Source: Rhizobiales bacterium 2SD
GTDB taxonomy: Bacteria > Pseudomonadota > Alphaproteobacteria > Rhizobiales > Beijerinckiaceae
Assembly (NCBI GenBank): GCA_005502805.1
Contig: SCMY01000001.1
Span: 620,001 to 684,000, forward strand
Direction of reading: 5' to 3'
DNA: 64,000 nucleotides
A program made the translations under genes and the position numbers. Shown one piece after another: positions 17,655 to 27,906 of this stretch. The notes under the pieces are model-generated. The model made no database searches. It had not been told where the DNA came from and worked only from the letters and a program-made list of their open reading frames with translations. Each line of letters begins with the position of its first letter. The first letter of the stretch is position 1.

Positions 17655-19349
17655 TCAGCCTGCCGCGCGCAACCGCGGATCTTGCTGCGTTTCCTCAGGC
17701 AGGTTCAGCTCGGCCTTGCCGACCAGATGTCCCTGCAGATAGGTGACGCCCCAATCGCACAGCATCGAGGCCTGCAGCTCGTCGTCGACCCATTCGGCGA
17801 CGGTCTCGACGCCGAGGTGATGGGCTAGTTCCAGCAAAGTGCGCACGAAGAAACGATCATCGGTCGAGCGCCGCAGATTCTGCGTAAAAGCCCCGTCTAG
17901 CTTGAGGATGTCGATCGGAAACGCGCGCAAATGCCGCAGCGAGGTATGCCCCGCACCGAAATCGTCAATCGCGACGCGCCCCCCCCGCTGCTTGATCCTC
18001 ATCAGCAACTTGGCCATCCGGCCTGAATCCTCGATCGTCGCGGTCTCCGTGACCTCGATGATCAGGCGTTTCGTCGCGACCGGGTTCGCCCTCGCGCTGG
18101 CCTCGAAGCTGTCGATCCACTCCGCTGCCGCCAGTGTGCGCGGCGACACGTTGATCGACAGCACCGCCTCGGGCCGCTCCGTCAGATGCGCCATGGCGAG
18201 CTCGAACACGCGATGGTCGAACAGGCTCACCAGGCCCCGCCTTTCGAGCAACGGCACCAGCTCCGCCGTGGCCAGGAATCCTCCTGCGGGACGTTCGACC
18301 CGCAACAGAGCCTCGCTGAAGGCGAGCGCACGACTCTTCGCCGTCACCACGGGCTGGAAGGCCAGCCTCACCCTGCGCTCGTTCAGCGCCGCGACGGCCT
18401 CCAGGTCGAACCGCGGCGCCTCTCCGCCCTCCTCTGCGGCCGCGGTGCGACGCGCGGTAACGGCGGTCTCGGCGGCATTCGCCTCAGCGCCGGCAAGGGC
18501 ATTCTCGGCCGCCTTGACCAGCATGGAACCGTGGCGGGACAGATCCGGCGCGAGCGCGGCGCCGACACGCAACCGGGCGAGTGCGATCCCGCGCGAGGTC
18601 TCGACCGCCGAGCGCGAGACCGCCTTGATGAAGCGCTGCGCCGCCGCCTCGATCTGGTTGGACGGACAGCCGCCCAGCAGGATGGCGAAGCGGTTACCGG
18701 AATAATGCATCAGCTGATCGCGCCGACGCATCACCGAATGCAGGCGCTGGCGGACCTCTTCGATGATCTCCTCAGTGCCTTCATGGCCGAAATCGCTGTT
18801 GAGGCGTGAAAGCTCACCGATCGCCGCGATCAGCACCACGACGGAACGTTCTGCCGGCAGATGCTCCGCCAGGAGCTCGTCGACACGCTCGACAAGCGCA
18901 TCCCGATCGCAAAGATCGGTGTCGACTGACGCGAGTTCCTCCGGCCGCACGGCGCGCTCCAGCCTGAGCACGCCGCGGGCGCATGCCGGGCGACCGTCGA
19001 TGCCGGCGAACCAGCGCCCGGCATCCTCGATCCACATCTTGCGGCCGGCAAGGTCGGCGGCGTAGCGCGTGCGGTAGATCGCTCCGTCGCCGAAATCGTG
19101 GCCGCCGGATGAGAAGATCGCATCATAGCGACTGCGCCCGCTCCCGGGCTCGACCAGCCCGGCAAAGGCGAGGCCCCGCTGCAGCACCGCCGCCGAGACT
19201 GCTCCCAACACCTCGGCCGCATTCGGCCCCCAGCTCAGCGTGTCGCTGCCGATATCCCAACTATAGGCGACTTCGCCGATCGAGGAGAGCAGACTGCGCG
19301 GCTCGACGAGCCTCTCGTCGCGGGAACCGAACAGGGACGGCGCAGACAT
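17655..19349 (-). CDS. PAS / degenerate GGDEF / EAL signalling protein
   Basis: A 564-residue soluble protein. Residues 20-130 look like a PAS sensor (SLLSSIGEVAYSWDIGSDTL, with WGPNAAEVLG). Residues 150-290 are a GGDEF fold whose signature is lost: the active-site hairpin reads HYSGNRFAIL. Residues 320-560 are an EAL domain with E346 in SEALLR, N400, E432 in IEVTET, D462-D463 in IDDFGAGHTSL and K483 in LKLDGAF. Later, the usual AEGVET reads AEWVDD. The likely role is a c-di-GMP phosphodiesterase or binding protein with GGDEF as regulatory domain; activity is plausible but not certain because of the altered loop. Confidence 0.85.
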   Translation of the reverse strand: MSAPSLFGSRDERLVEPRSLLSSIGEVAYSWDIGSDTLSWGPNAAEVLGAVSAAVLQRGLAFAGLVEPGSGRSRYDAIFSSGGHDFGDGAIYRTRYAADLAGRKMWIEDAGRWFAGIDGRPACARGVLRLERAVRPEELASVDTDLCDRDALVERVDELLAEHLPAERSVVVLIAAIGELSRLNSDFGHEGTEEIIEEVRQRLHSVMRRRDQLMHYSGNRFAILLGGCPSNQIEAAAQRFIKAVSRSAVETSRGIALARLRVGAALAPDLSRHGSMLVKAAENALAGAEANAAETAVTARRTAAAEEGGEAPRFDLEAVAALNERRVRLAFQPVVTAKSRALAFSEALLRVERPAGGFLATAELVPLLERRGLVSLFDHRVFELAMAHLTERPEAVLSINVSPRTLAAAEWIDSFEASARANPVATKRLIIEVTETATIEDSGRMAKLLMRIKQRGGRVAIDDFGAGHTSLRHLRAFPIDILKLDGAFTQNLRRSTDDRFFVRTLLELAHHLGVETVAEWVDDELQASMLCDWGVTYLQGHLVGKAELNLPEETQQDPRLRAAG

Positions 19350-19514
19350 GGTGCGGCTGCCTCGGACGATGGGTTGGAGAGCCGCCCCGTTCTGATTGCA
19401 GAATGGCGGAAACTGTCCCGAAACGATGCAGGTGGCGGCGTTAACGGCCGGTTAAGGCCGGCATCCGGATTGCAAGGATTCGCTCCCAAATCTCAGATGT
19501 TCCGGAGCGGCACG

Positions 19515-19733
19515 ATGATCGAGACAGGACAGTCCGAAGCGGCCTCCTGCATGGAACAGGAAGAATCCGCATCGAAGGTTCCAGCCGCCTTCCTTGTCCA
19601 GCTTGCCGCGAGCCAGGCCGGGATCGGTCCGTTCGCCGGCCGCGACCGCGAGACGCCCTTCATCGGCGCCCGCCGCTACTATGAAGGCATCGCGCGCCGT
19701 CAGCCTCCGCTCAAGCTGCTGCGCTCGGCCTGA
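19515..19733 (+). CDS. small hypothetical protein
   Basis: A 72-residue reading frame from ATG 19515 with GGAG about seven bases upstream. The C-terminal half (PFAGRDRETPFIGARRYYEG and a basic tail) looks like real protein rather than shadow sequence. I do not recognise a family. It is followed by a good hairpin shared with convergent rpmF and is divergent from the EAL gene. A longer start at 19497 is possible. Low sequence complexity is absent, and no membrane segment is seen. Confidence 0.55.
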   Translation: MIETGQSEAASCMEQEESASKVPAAFLVQLAASQAGIGPFAGRDRETPFIGARRYYEGIARRQPPLKLLRSA

Positions 19734-19750
19734 GGCACAAACGCAAAAAG

Positions 19751-19768
19751 GCCGGCCTCTCGGCCGGC
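19751..19768 (-). terminator. rho-independent terminator of rpmF
   Basis: A 7-bp stem GCCGGCC / GGCCGGC with a 4-base loop, followed on the minus strand by CTTTTT. It lies just past the rpmF stop and may also serve the small plus-strand gene. Confidence 0.8.
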
Positions 19769-19810
19769 TCTCTTCGGTCTCGAAGACGAGGCCCCGCAGG
19801 GCCCGCCACA

Positions 19811-19996
19811 TCAGGCCTCGGTCTTGGCCTTCAGCACCTGACGGCCACGATACATGCCGGACTTCAGGTCGATGTGGTGCGGACGGCGCAGCTCGCCCGA
19901 GTTCTTGTCTTCGATATAGGTGGGCTGCTTCAGCGCATCGGCCGAGCGGCGCATGCCGCGCTTCGACGGCGAAGTCTTTCTCTTCGGAACGGCCAT
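19811..19996 (-). CDS. rpmF: 50S ribosomal protein L32
   Basis: A 61-residue basic protein starting [20 protein letters not shown], the universal L32 N-terminus, and then the alphaproteobacterial zinc-free form (no CxxC pair) with [16 protein letters not shown]. It is a component of the large ribosomal subunit near the peptidyl-transferase region. The stand-alone position next to mtgA is usual in Hyphomicrobiales. A clear terminator follows. Confidence 0.98.
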   Translation of the reverse strand: MAVPKRKTSPSKRGMRRSADALKQPTYIEDKNSGELRRPHHIDLKSGMYRGRQVLKAKTEA

Positions 19997-20086
19997 GGGT
20001 ACTCTCCATCATGCCTTCGCGCGAGGCGGGGCTACTCACCCGCACCACTGTCGCGACGACGTCACATTCGTGATGAGGGCTGGCCT

Positions 20087-20851
20087 TTACACGCTCGCGC
20101 GCGCTCTGGCTAGTGTGCCGGGTGCAAAAAATGGCGGCCGCGCCGCCGTCGTTGCCGGCAGCGCACAGTTGCCCAGAGGACCGAGCTGGTTCATCCGCCG
20201 CTGCACTCGCCCCGCCGCGGCCTGGAGGCCCCGGCTTGGGCGCGATGGATTGCGCAGGATCGGGTTGGGCAGGGCTCCGGCGAGCCGCGCCGCCTCCGCT
20301 GGCGTCAATCGCGAGGCCGGCTTGCCGAAATGGCGCTGGGCCGCAGCTTCAGCTCCGAAGACGCCGTCGCCCCATTCGGCGATGTTGAGATAGACTTCGA
20401 TCACCCGCCGCTTCGGCCAGGCGAGATCGATCGCCAGCGCCATCGGCAGCTCCATGCCCTTGCGCAAATAGGAGCGGCCCGGCCAGAGGAAGAGGTTCTT
20501 GGCCGTCTGCATCGTCAGCGTCGATGCGCCGCGGCTCGGCCCGTCCTCGTCCTGCAGCACGGCGTTGAGCTCACCCCAGTCGACGCCGGCATGCGAGCAG
20601 AAGCGTTGGTCTTCGGAAGCGATCACGGCCCGGATCAGATGCGGCGAGATCCTTGAGAGCGGCACCCAGTCGCGCTCGACCGTGCGGAAAGTCAGCCAAC
20701 GTCCCAGCATCAGCGTCGAGGGCGCCGGCACGAAACGATAGAGCAGCAGCAAGGCCACGAAGACGAGCGCCAGCACCATCGCCAGCCGGATCAGCATACG
20801 GACAATCCGTCCCATGAGGCTCTCGCGTCGCGGAGCCGGGTTGTCTGTCAT
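20087..20851 (-). CDS. mtgA: monofunctional biosynthetic peptidoglycan transglycosylase
   Basis: A 254-residue inner-membrane enzyme. One N-terminal transmembrane helix (MLIRLAMVLALVFVALLLLY) is followed by a GT51 domain with the catalytic EDQRFCSHAG motif (Glu near 75), GASTLTMQTAKNLFLWPGRS and the RRVIEVYLNIAEWGDGVFGA motif. It polymerises lipid II into glycan strands in the periplasm. ATG 20851 has GGGGGA about nine bases upstream; ATG 20860 sits directly on that purine run and is less likely. Its 5' end faces ispA, 84 bp away on the other strand. Confidence 0.95.
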   Translation of the reverse strand: MTDNPAPRRESLMGRIVRMLIRLAMVLALVFVALLLLYRFVPAPSTLMLGRWLTFRTVERDWVPLSRISPHLIRAVIASEDQRFCSHAGVDWGELNAVLQDEDGPSRGASTLTMQTAKNLFLWPGRSYLRKGMELPMALAIDLAWPKRRVIEVYLNIAEWGDGVFGAEAAAQRHFGKPASRLTPAEAARLAGALPNPILRNPSRPSRGLQAAAGRVQRRMNQLGPLGNCALPATTAARPPFFAPGTLARARASV

Positions 20852-20935
20852 GCGCGTCATTCCCCCACGCTTGACGATTACGGCCGCCTCCGGCAAGCCC
20901 CGCGCGACAAGTCCGGCCAGCCAACGCGAGAGACG

Positions 20936-21892
20936 ATGATGAGTTCCGTCGAACGGACTGCCCCCGCCGCGGCTCTGGCCAGCGCGTTGTCGGATACCGC
21001 ATCGGCAATCGAAGCCATGCTCGAAGAACTGCTGCAGGACAAGCCCGAGCCAGGCGAGATCGATCGCCCCGCCCGGCTGCTCGCGGCGATGCGCCATGGC
21101 GCGCTGGCCGGCGGCAAACGCCTGCGGCCCTTTCTCGTGGTCGAGACGGCGAAACTCTTCGGCGTGCCGGCCGAGCAGGCGCTGCGCGCCGGTGCCGCGG
21201 TCGAGCTCGCTCATTGCTACTCGCTCGTCCATGACGACCTGCCGGCCATGGACGACGACGACACCCGCCGCGGCCGCCCGACCGTGCACAAGGCCTATGA
21301 CGAGGCCACCGCGATCCTCGCCGGCGATGGCCTTTTGACGCTCGCCTTCGACGTGATCGCCGATCAGAGGACGCATCCGGACGGCGAGACGCGCGCCGCG
21401 ATCATCCTGCTCTTCGCCCGCTCGCTCGGCCCCGGCGGCATGGTCGGCGGCCAGATGCTCGACCTTTCCGCCGAGGGACGCTTTGCCGCCGACCGCGCCC
21501 CGGGCAAGCTCGGCGAGGCCGAGATCCGACGGATGCAGGCGATGAAGACCGGCGCGCTGCTCGCTGGCAGCGTCCTGATCGGTGCCCGGCTCGGCCAGGC
21601 CGATGCGACGCAGACGGCCGCGCTGGAGCGCTATGGCAAGGCGCTTGGCGCCGCCTTCCAGGTCGCCGACGACATCCTCGACATCGAGGCGAGCCCCGAG
21701 CAGATGGGCAAGGCAACGGCCAAGGACGACGCCAAGGGCAAGGCGACGCTGGTCACGGCCCTCGGCCTCGAACCCGCCAGGCGCGAGCGCGACCGGCTGA
21801 GCGGGGAGGCGATCACGGCGCTCTCCAGCTTCGGGCCGGAGGCGGCGATGCTGCGCGCGGCGGCGGAGTTTACCGCCCAGCGCAAGAGCTGA
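20936..21892 (+). CDS. ispA: polyprenyl synthetase, farnesyl diphosphate synthase type
   Basis: A 318-residue trans-prenyltransferase. The first aspartate-rich motif is D100-D101-LPAM-D (HDDLPAMDDDD), and the second is DDILD at 245-249. GGKRLRPFL near 59-67 binds the diphosphate of isopentenyl diphosphate. It makes farnesyl diphosphate (C15) for quinones, undecaprenyl phosphate and hopanoids. Start may be at 20936 or one codon later (double Met). The last 36 bases of the gene are repeated with 31/36 identity at 23723-23758, beyond a 1.8-kb islet. Confidence 0.92.
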   Translation: MMSSVERTAPAAALASALSDTASAIEAMLEELLQDKPEPGEIDRPARLLAAMRHGALAGGKRLRPFLVVETAKLFGVPAEQALRAGAAVELAHCYSLVHDDLPAMDDDDTRRGRPTVHKAYDEATAILAGDGLLTLAFDVIADQRTHPDGETRAAIILLFARSLGPGGMVGGQMLDLSAEGRFAADRAPGKLGEAEIRRMQAMKTGALLAGSVLIGARLGQADATQTAALERYGKALGAAFQVADDILDIEASPEQMGKATAKDDAKGKATLVTALGLEPARRERDRLSGEAITALSSFGPEAAMLRAAAEFTAQRKS

Positions 21893-22018
21893 GTTTCACG
21901 TCTTCTCACCAGGGGCGTCCCGGGCTGCCGAGGTCATCGTTGCGATATTGGTATCGGGCAAGACAGGAGCGTGCGCATCGCTCCCGGAATCTTGGCCGAG
22001 CCAACAGAGCAATGGTCA

Positions 22019-22040
22019 CCGCCGTACAGCGGCATTTTTT
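22019..22040 (+). terminator. weak terminator downstream of ispA
   Basis: A short GC stem (CCGC / GCGG around a six-base loop) followed by CATTTTTT on the plus strand. The T run is good, the stem short. It lies between ispA and the convergent PAS/XRE gene. Confidence 0.4.
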
Positions 22041-22050
22041 CAACCACCTG

Positions 22051-23079
22051 CTAGGGACGCCGCGTCGTTGCTCTCAATCCCAAGGAGATGCCGCCCTGGC
22101 TGTCCGTACCAAAAACTATGCCGGCGCGCTCAAGTGCCTGCCTTACCTTGTCGAGGCTTTCGGGGCGCAGCGCCTCCGTGGAGGTCTCGATCCGTCTTAC
22201 AGTTGAGAAAGAAACATCCGCTGCCTCCGCCAATTGCGAGGCAGGCCAGCCCAACAACGCTCTCGCCGCACGAATTTGGGCGGACTGTAAGACTCCGGTA
22301 CGATTTGCGACCAGGAGGGCCTCATCCTTGTATATCGTGTGACCGACCCACTCTCTTATTTTTCCTTGCTCATCCCTGATCGGCACCGCCCTGCCTGTGA
22401 GAGTTACGAATTGACCAGATACGTCTCTCACCCTGATCGTCACTTCAAACTTGAGACCCGTAGAAATCGCCTTTTCCCACGCCCCGAGAAAATGCTGTCG
22501 ATCGTCGGGGTGAATAGCAGAAAGTTGTTCCCAATCGCGAGCCTCGGCAGGTGATTGCCCCGTAAGCTTCGACCACTCCGTCGTCTCGACGAGCTTGCCA
22601 TCTGGGTAGGCACGCCAGATGTGATCGTCCAGCAGCCGCGCAAGTGCAGCACGCCAAGTCTTCGCTTCTTCGAGATTGGCTTCCAGCTCCTGAAGGTGCG
22701 TTACATCAGCCGCGACCCCGTGCATGGCAACCGGATTGCCGGCGCGATCAAAGTACGGCTGCCCCTTGCTCCGAAGCCAGCGGAGACTGCCGTCAGGGCG
22801 AATAACCCGGTAGGTTCGGTCCTTGAGCCTTCGGTCGGAAGCGAGCCCGATTGCATCACTGAAATCCAGCTGATCATCCGGATGCACCAATGACTGATAC
22901 AAGTCGATCGTCGGGACGGAGACGGCAGGGTCGAGTCCCAGGATTCGAAATAAGCCGGGCGACCACGAGACTTCCGATGTCTCAATATCCCACGTCCAAG
23001 TTCCTACATCGAACTTCTCTTCAACGAGCCTAAGCCGTGCATCCGACGAGCTCAACATCCGCTTCAAATTCGAGGGCAT
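22051..23079 (-). CDS. PAS-PAS-XRE helix-turn-helix protein
   Basis: A 342-residue protein with two PAS folds. The first spans about 20-125 (KFDVGTWTWDIETSEVSWSP, then SLVHPDDQLDFSDAIGL and RPDGSLRWLRSKGQPYFDRA). The second spans about 145-255 (VETTEWSKLTGQSPAEARDW and IHPDDRQHFL). A C-terminal XRE-type HTH covers about 265-335 (IRAARALLGWPASQLAEAAD, SFSTVRRIE). The HTH part equals the small free-standing XRE proteins common in Rhizobiales, here fused to a PAS sensor. It is probably a ligand- or redox-responsive transcription factor. GC content of the gene and its upstream region is visibly lower than its neighbours, and it lies inside the islet between ispA and kup, suggesting transfer. Confidence 0.82.
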   Translation of the reverse strand: MPSNLKRMLSSSDARLRLVEEKFDVGTWTWDIETSEVSWSPGLFRILGLDPAVSVPTIDLYQSLVHPDDQLDFSDAIGLASDRRLKDRTYRVIRPDGSLRWLRSKGQPYFDRAGNPVAMHGVAADVTHLQELEANLEEAKTWRAALARLLDDHIWRAYPDGKLVETTEWSKLTGQSPAEARDWEQLSAIHPDDRQHFLGAWEKAISTGLKFEVTIRVRDVSGQFVTLTGRAVPIRDEQGKIREWVGHTIYKDEALLVANRTGVLQSAQIRAARALLGWPASQLAEAADVSFSTVRRIETSTEALRPESLDKVRQALERAGIVFGTDSQGGISLGLRATTRRP

Positions 23080-23412
23080 TTACCGAGCTCGTAACCGCGT
23101 GAGAGTCCGCGTGCCTTTACACCGCGTTCCAAGAATTACAATATAATTACATATAAAACATTCTGATGTCTGCATTAAACCGTCGCAAACCCCAGAAATG
23201 GGGGCTGGTGAGCATGAATTTTTGTTTCAATCTCCGTGCTTGAACTAAATTGTCTCAACAATCCTGCGATCTGAGATCATTTTGTTCAATCTATAACTCC
23301 CATGAGCGACTTGCATGAGGTCTCTATTTAAGGTTCAGGCCTATGACAAGTTGATCGAACACTACTAGGCGTACGCGCGAGCGCATATGTCTGTGATCCG
23401 TGAAGAGTTGCC
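23080..23412. other. AT-rich gene-free stretch in the islet
   Basis: About 330 bases upstream of the PAS/XRE gene with markedly lower GC than the rest of the window (for example around 23130-23170 and 23215-23300). I see several short A/T runs that could serve as promoters and a small CCCC/GGGG hairpin near 23195, but no gene. Confidence 0.65.
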
Positions 23413-23646
23413 ATGGCCGCGCAGTGGACGCTTGGAACCCCTCCAAGAAAACGGGGTGCTACCGCAACGGTTGAAGTCACGGACGGAAACCGATTTGCCC
23501 GTGCCCGGTTTTGGCCGACGGCTGCCGACGCGCCCAGCAATCATGGTTGGTTTCTTGAGAATGGAGACTCGTTAGGTTGGCGCCCAACGCATTGGCGGCA
23601 ATGTGAACAGTCTGGTTTTGCGGAGCTCGTTGAGCTGGACCGATGA
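23413..23646 (+). CDS. small hypothetical protein in the islet
   Basis: A 77-residue frame starting MAAQWTLGTPPRKRGATATV. The middle, DGNRFARARFWPTAADAPSN, and the GWRPTHWRQ motif near the C-terminus resemble small phage-type or accessory proteins ending in a W-x-P-x-H-W-x pattern (DUF551-like), from memory. No strong ribosome site is seen. The coding look is moderate and the gene may be real or decayed. It lies just before the ispA 3'-end remnant. Confidence 0.45.
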   Translation: MAAQWTLGTPPRKRGATATVEVTDGNRFARARFWPTAADAPSNHGWFLENGDSLGWRPTHWRQCEQSGFAELVELDR

Positions 23647-23659
23647 TATCGTTGCATAG

Positions 23660-23758
23660 GCGGAAAAGCTGGCAGCAATCGCGCTGCTCGGCACATTCGT
23701 TGCCGCCTGAGACGCCTGTGCTCCGGCGGCCGAGTTCACCGTCCAGCGCCAGAGCTGA
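23660..23758 (+). pseudogene. decayed second copy of the ispA 3' end
   Basis: The final 36 bases (23723-23758) match the end of ispA (21857-21892) at 31 positions; translated, AAEFTVQRQS-stop against AAEFTAQRKS-stop. Upstream the frame can be followed for about 20 more codons in register with ispA (AIALLGTF against AITALSSF), but with in-frame stops. It ends 6 bp from the convergent kup stop codon. This looks like the original ispA terminus left behind when the islet and a new 3' end were inserted, or the remnant of a duplicate. Confidence 0.7.
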
Positions 23759-23764
23759 CGCAGC

Positions 23765-25750
23765 TTAGACCGTCACCTGCGTGCCGACCTCGACGACGCG
23801 GCCGGTCGGGATCTGGAAGAAGTTGGTGGCGTCGGTCGCGCTCTTGGTCAGGCCGATATAGAGATTGTCCTGCCAGACCGGCATGCCCGATTGCGGCGAG
23901 GGCTTGATCGAGCGGCGCGACAGGAAGAACGAGGTCGACATGATGTCGAACTTGAAGCCCTGCTTGCGCAGGATGGCCAGCCCCTTGGGCACGTTCGGGC
24001 TCTCCATGTAGCCATAGACCATCTCGACGCGCCAGAAATCGTCGGTGATGCGCGAGAGCCTGACGCGCTCGCTCTCGGCGACGCGCGGAGTATCGGCCGA
24101 GCGCACGGTCAGGATGACGTTGCGCTCATGCAGCACCTTGTTGTGCTTGAGGTTGTGCAGCAGCGAGGCCGGCGCCGTCTCGGGATCGCTGGTCAGGAAC
24201 ACCGCCATGCCTTTGACCCGGTAGGGCGGGCTCTTGGTCAGCATGCCAACCAGCTCGAGCAGCGGCACATCGGTCTTGCGGGTCTTGTCGAACAGGATCT
24301 TGGTGCCGCGCACCCAGGTCCACATCAGCACGATCAGCGCGAAGGCGAACAGCACCGGCACATAGCCGCCACTGAACAGCTTCAGCAGGTTCGCCGAGAA
24401 GAAGGCGACGTCGATGATCAGGAAGGGCAGGATCACCGCCGCTGCGGCGGCCAGGCCCCAGCGCCAACCCTTCCAGATCACGATGAAGGCGAGCAGCGAA
24501 TCGACCAGCATCGCGCCGAACACCGAGATGCCATAGGCATGCGAGAGGTTGGACGAGGTCTTGAACGTCCAGACCAGCAGCAGCACCGTGAACAGCAACA
24601 AGATGTTGATGCGCGGGATGTAGATTTGCCCGGAGGTGTGCTCAGAGGTGTGGCGGATCTCCAGGCGCGGCAGCAGGCCGAGCTGGATCGCCTGGCGGGT
24701 CAGCGAATAGGCGCCGGTGATCACCGCCTGGCTGGCGATGATGGTCGCGAGTGTCGCCATGATCACCAGCGGCAGGATCAGCGCCGGCGGGGCGAGCTTG
24801 TAGAACGGATTGTCGATCGTCGTGGGGTCGGCAAGGATCAGCGCGCCCTGGCCGAGATAGTTGAGCCAGAGCGCCGGGAAGACCAGGAAGATCCAGGCGC
24901 TGCGGATCGGGCCGCGGCCGAAATGGCCCATATCGGCATAGAGCGCCTCGGCCCCGGTCACGGCCAGGCAGACACTGCCGAGCACCGCGAGCGACAGGCC
25001 GGGATGGTCGAAGAAGAAACGGACGCCGTAATAGGGGTTGATCGAGGCGAAGACGCCGAGATCGTCGGCGATATGATAGATGCCGAGGCCCGCCAGGGTC
25101 AGGAACCACAGCGTCATGATCGGGCCGAAGAAATTGGCGACCTTGCCGGTGCCACGGCTCTGCACCAGGAACAGCGCGATCAGGATCGCCGAGGCGATGG
25201 TGATGACGTAGTCGTCGAGCACCGGCGTCACCAGCTTCAGGCCCTCGACCGCCGAGAGCACCGAGATCGCCGGCGTGATCACCGCATCGCCGTAGAACAG
25301 CGCCGCGCCGGCCATGCCGAGGAAGAGCACGATGCCGCCGCGGGTGCGCCCGAGCGCACGCTGCGCCAGCGCGACCAGGGTCAGCGTGCCTCCCTCGCCA
25401 TTATTGTCGGCCCGCAGCAGCAGCACGACATATTTCAGCGTCACCACGACGACGAGCGACCACAGGATCAGCGAGAGCACGCCGATCACCGCCGCGCGCG
25501 GCAGCGGGCCGGTCAGGACGACTTCGGCGCCACCGCCATGGCCGCCGGAGGCCGCACCGGTCGCAGCCAGGATCGTCTCGCGCAGCGCATAGAGTGGGCT
25601 GGTGCCGATATCGCCATAGACGACGCCGAGCGCCCCAAGGGCGAGCGCAGCGTAGCTGTGCGTGGAATGACCGTTGCCGGCCGGCTCGTCGAGCCCGAAG
25701 CGATCCCCATCCGGCTTGGCGGCCGGCGGGTGCTGCTGGTCATGACCCAT
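23765..25750 (-). CDS. kup: KUP family potassium uptake protein
   Basis: About 661 residues. The KUP signature [20 protein letters not shown] is near residue 40, followed by about 12 transmembrane helices (for example [20 protein letters not shown] and [20 protein letters not shown]), and a cytoplasmic C-terminal domain of about 180 residues. It is a proton-coupled K+ importer of the inner membrane. Its own N-terminus is His/Pro-rich and soluble. ATG 25750 ([12 protein letters not shown]) is preferred over ATG 25774. Its stop lies just beyond the ispA remnant. Confidence 0.95.
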   Translation of the reverse strand: MGHDQQHPPAAKPDGDRFGLDEPAGNGHSTHSYAALALGALGVVYGDIGTSPLYALRETILAATGAASGGHGGGAEVVLTGPLPRAAVIGVLSLILWSLVVVVTLKYVVLLLRADNNGEGGTLTLVALAQRALGRTRGGIVLFLGMAGAALFYGDAVITPAISVLSAVEGLKLVTPVLDDYVITIASAILIALFLVQSRGTGKVANFFGPIMTLWFLTLAGLGIYHIADDLGVFASINPYYGVRFFFDHPGLSLAVLGSVCLAVTGAEALYADMGHFGRGPIRSAWIFLVFPALWLNYLGQGALILADPTTIDNPFYKLAPPALILPLVIMATLATIIASQAVITGAYSLTRQAIQLGLLPRLEIRHTSEHTSGQIYIPRINILLLFTVLLLVWTFKTSSNLSHAYGISVFGAMLVDSLLAFIVIWKGWRWGLAAAAAVILPFLIIDVAFFSANLLKLFSGGYVPVLFAFALIVLMWTWVRGTKILFDKTRKTDVPLLELVGMLTKSPPYRVKGMAVFLTSDPETAPASLLHNLKHNKVLHERNVILTVRSADTPRVAESERVRLSRITDDFWRVEMVYGYMESPNVPKGLAILRKQGFKFDIMSTSFFLSRRSIKPSPQSGMPVWQDNLYIGLTKSATDATNFFQIPTGRVVEVGTQVTV

Positions 25751-25910
25751 CAGGGCGCTCCGCGGGTGCTGCAATGCAGCGAAAGGCCGGGGCCTCTAGC
25801 ACGGCATGTCTTTCAGGCAAAGACGCTAGAGCATGTTCCGCGGTGGCGGGAGCCACTTTCACGTGGCGCGCGCCATAAATCGCTTCAAACGATTGAATCG
25901 CCCTCAACGC

Positions 25911-27188
<1,278 letters not shown>

Positions 27189-27255
27189 GAAATGGTCCGG
27201 ATCCTTCGCCGGCAGCGGCTCGTCGCGGCTGCACTGCGCCCTTGCAGGATAATCG

Positions 27256-27789
27256 TCAAGCTGCGGCAGCATCGCGACAATGCTCGCAGCGGCCGACGAT
27301 TTCGACCACCTGGTAGGAGGTCTGGAAATGCCGGCCCTCCGCCATGCCCCTGATCGCCTGGCGCATCGCCGGCGAGGCGTCCTCGTCGACGCCGCCGCAG
27401 ATCTCGCAGATCAGGAAGGCGACCGCCTCGTTGGCGCCGTGGCCATGCGGGCAGGCGATGAAGGCGTTGCGCGAGCTCAGGCGATGCACGAAGCCCTGCT
27501 CGACCAGGAAGTCGAGCGCCCGGTAGATCGAGATCGGTGCGAGGCGCCGACCGCCCGGCGGCGAGATCCGGTCGGCGAGGTCATAGGCGCCGACCGGCTT
27601 GTGGTCGGCATAGAGCGCCTCCAGCGCCTTGCGCCGGATCGGCGTCAGGCGCAGGCCGCGCTCGCGACAGACCTTCTCGGCCCGTTCCAGGCCGGCGGCG
27701 GCTTGGCGCGAATGGTCGTGCGCATGCTGGCACAGACCATGCTCGTGATCGTGATGGTGAGCGTCGCTCGCAGGCTGCATTTTCGTCAT
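27256..27789 (-). CDS. zur: Fur family regulator, Zur-like
   Basis: A 177-residue Fur-type metalloregulator. The winged helix includes [20 protein letters not shown] and [20 protein letters not shown]. The dimerisation half has two CxxC pairs (CEICGG and CEHC) that bind structural zinc. The N-terminal 30 residues are His-rich ([10 protein letters not shown] and QHAHDH), as in alphaproteobacterial Zur. It probably represses zinc uptake genes when zinc is replete; the Zur assignment over another Fur member is inference. GTG 27816 and ATG 27780 are alternative starts. Confidence 0.85.
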   Translation of the reverse strand: MTKMQPASDAHHHDHEHGLCQHAHDHSRQAAAGLERAEKVCRERGLRLTPIRRKALEALYADHKPVGAYDLADRISPPGGRRLAPISIYRALDFLVEQGFVHRLSSRNAFIACPHGHGANEAVAFLICEICGGVDEDASPAMRQAIRGMAEGRHFQTSYQVVEIVGRCEHCRDAAAA

Positions 27790-27906
27790 GTTGCGTTGCA
27801 ATAGCACATCGGGCACCGTCCTGGTGACCGACGCTCCCTCGCTGGCGCAATGCCAGCCTTCGCCGGTAAGTTAAGCGTTCTCAGGCCAAATGTCAGGAGC
27901 CGCCCC

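Noticed and set aside
17655..19349. Diguanylate cyclase function
   Set aside because: The GGDEF active site is replaced by SGNRF.
21893..23764. Insertion sequence or prophage as the origin of the ispA islet
   Set aside because: No transposase, integrase or terminal inverted repeats are visible; only the gene-end repeat supports insertion.
25878..25894. AATCG...CGATT inverted repeat after ispG as a terminator
   Set aside because: Only a five-base stem with no T run, so it is not supportable.
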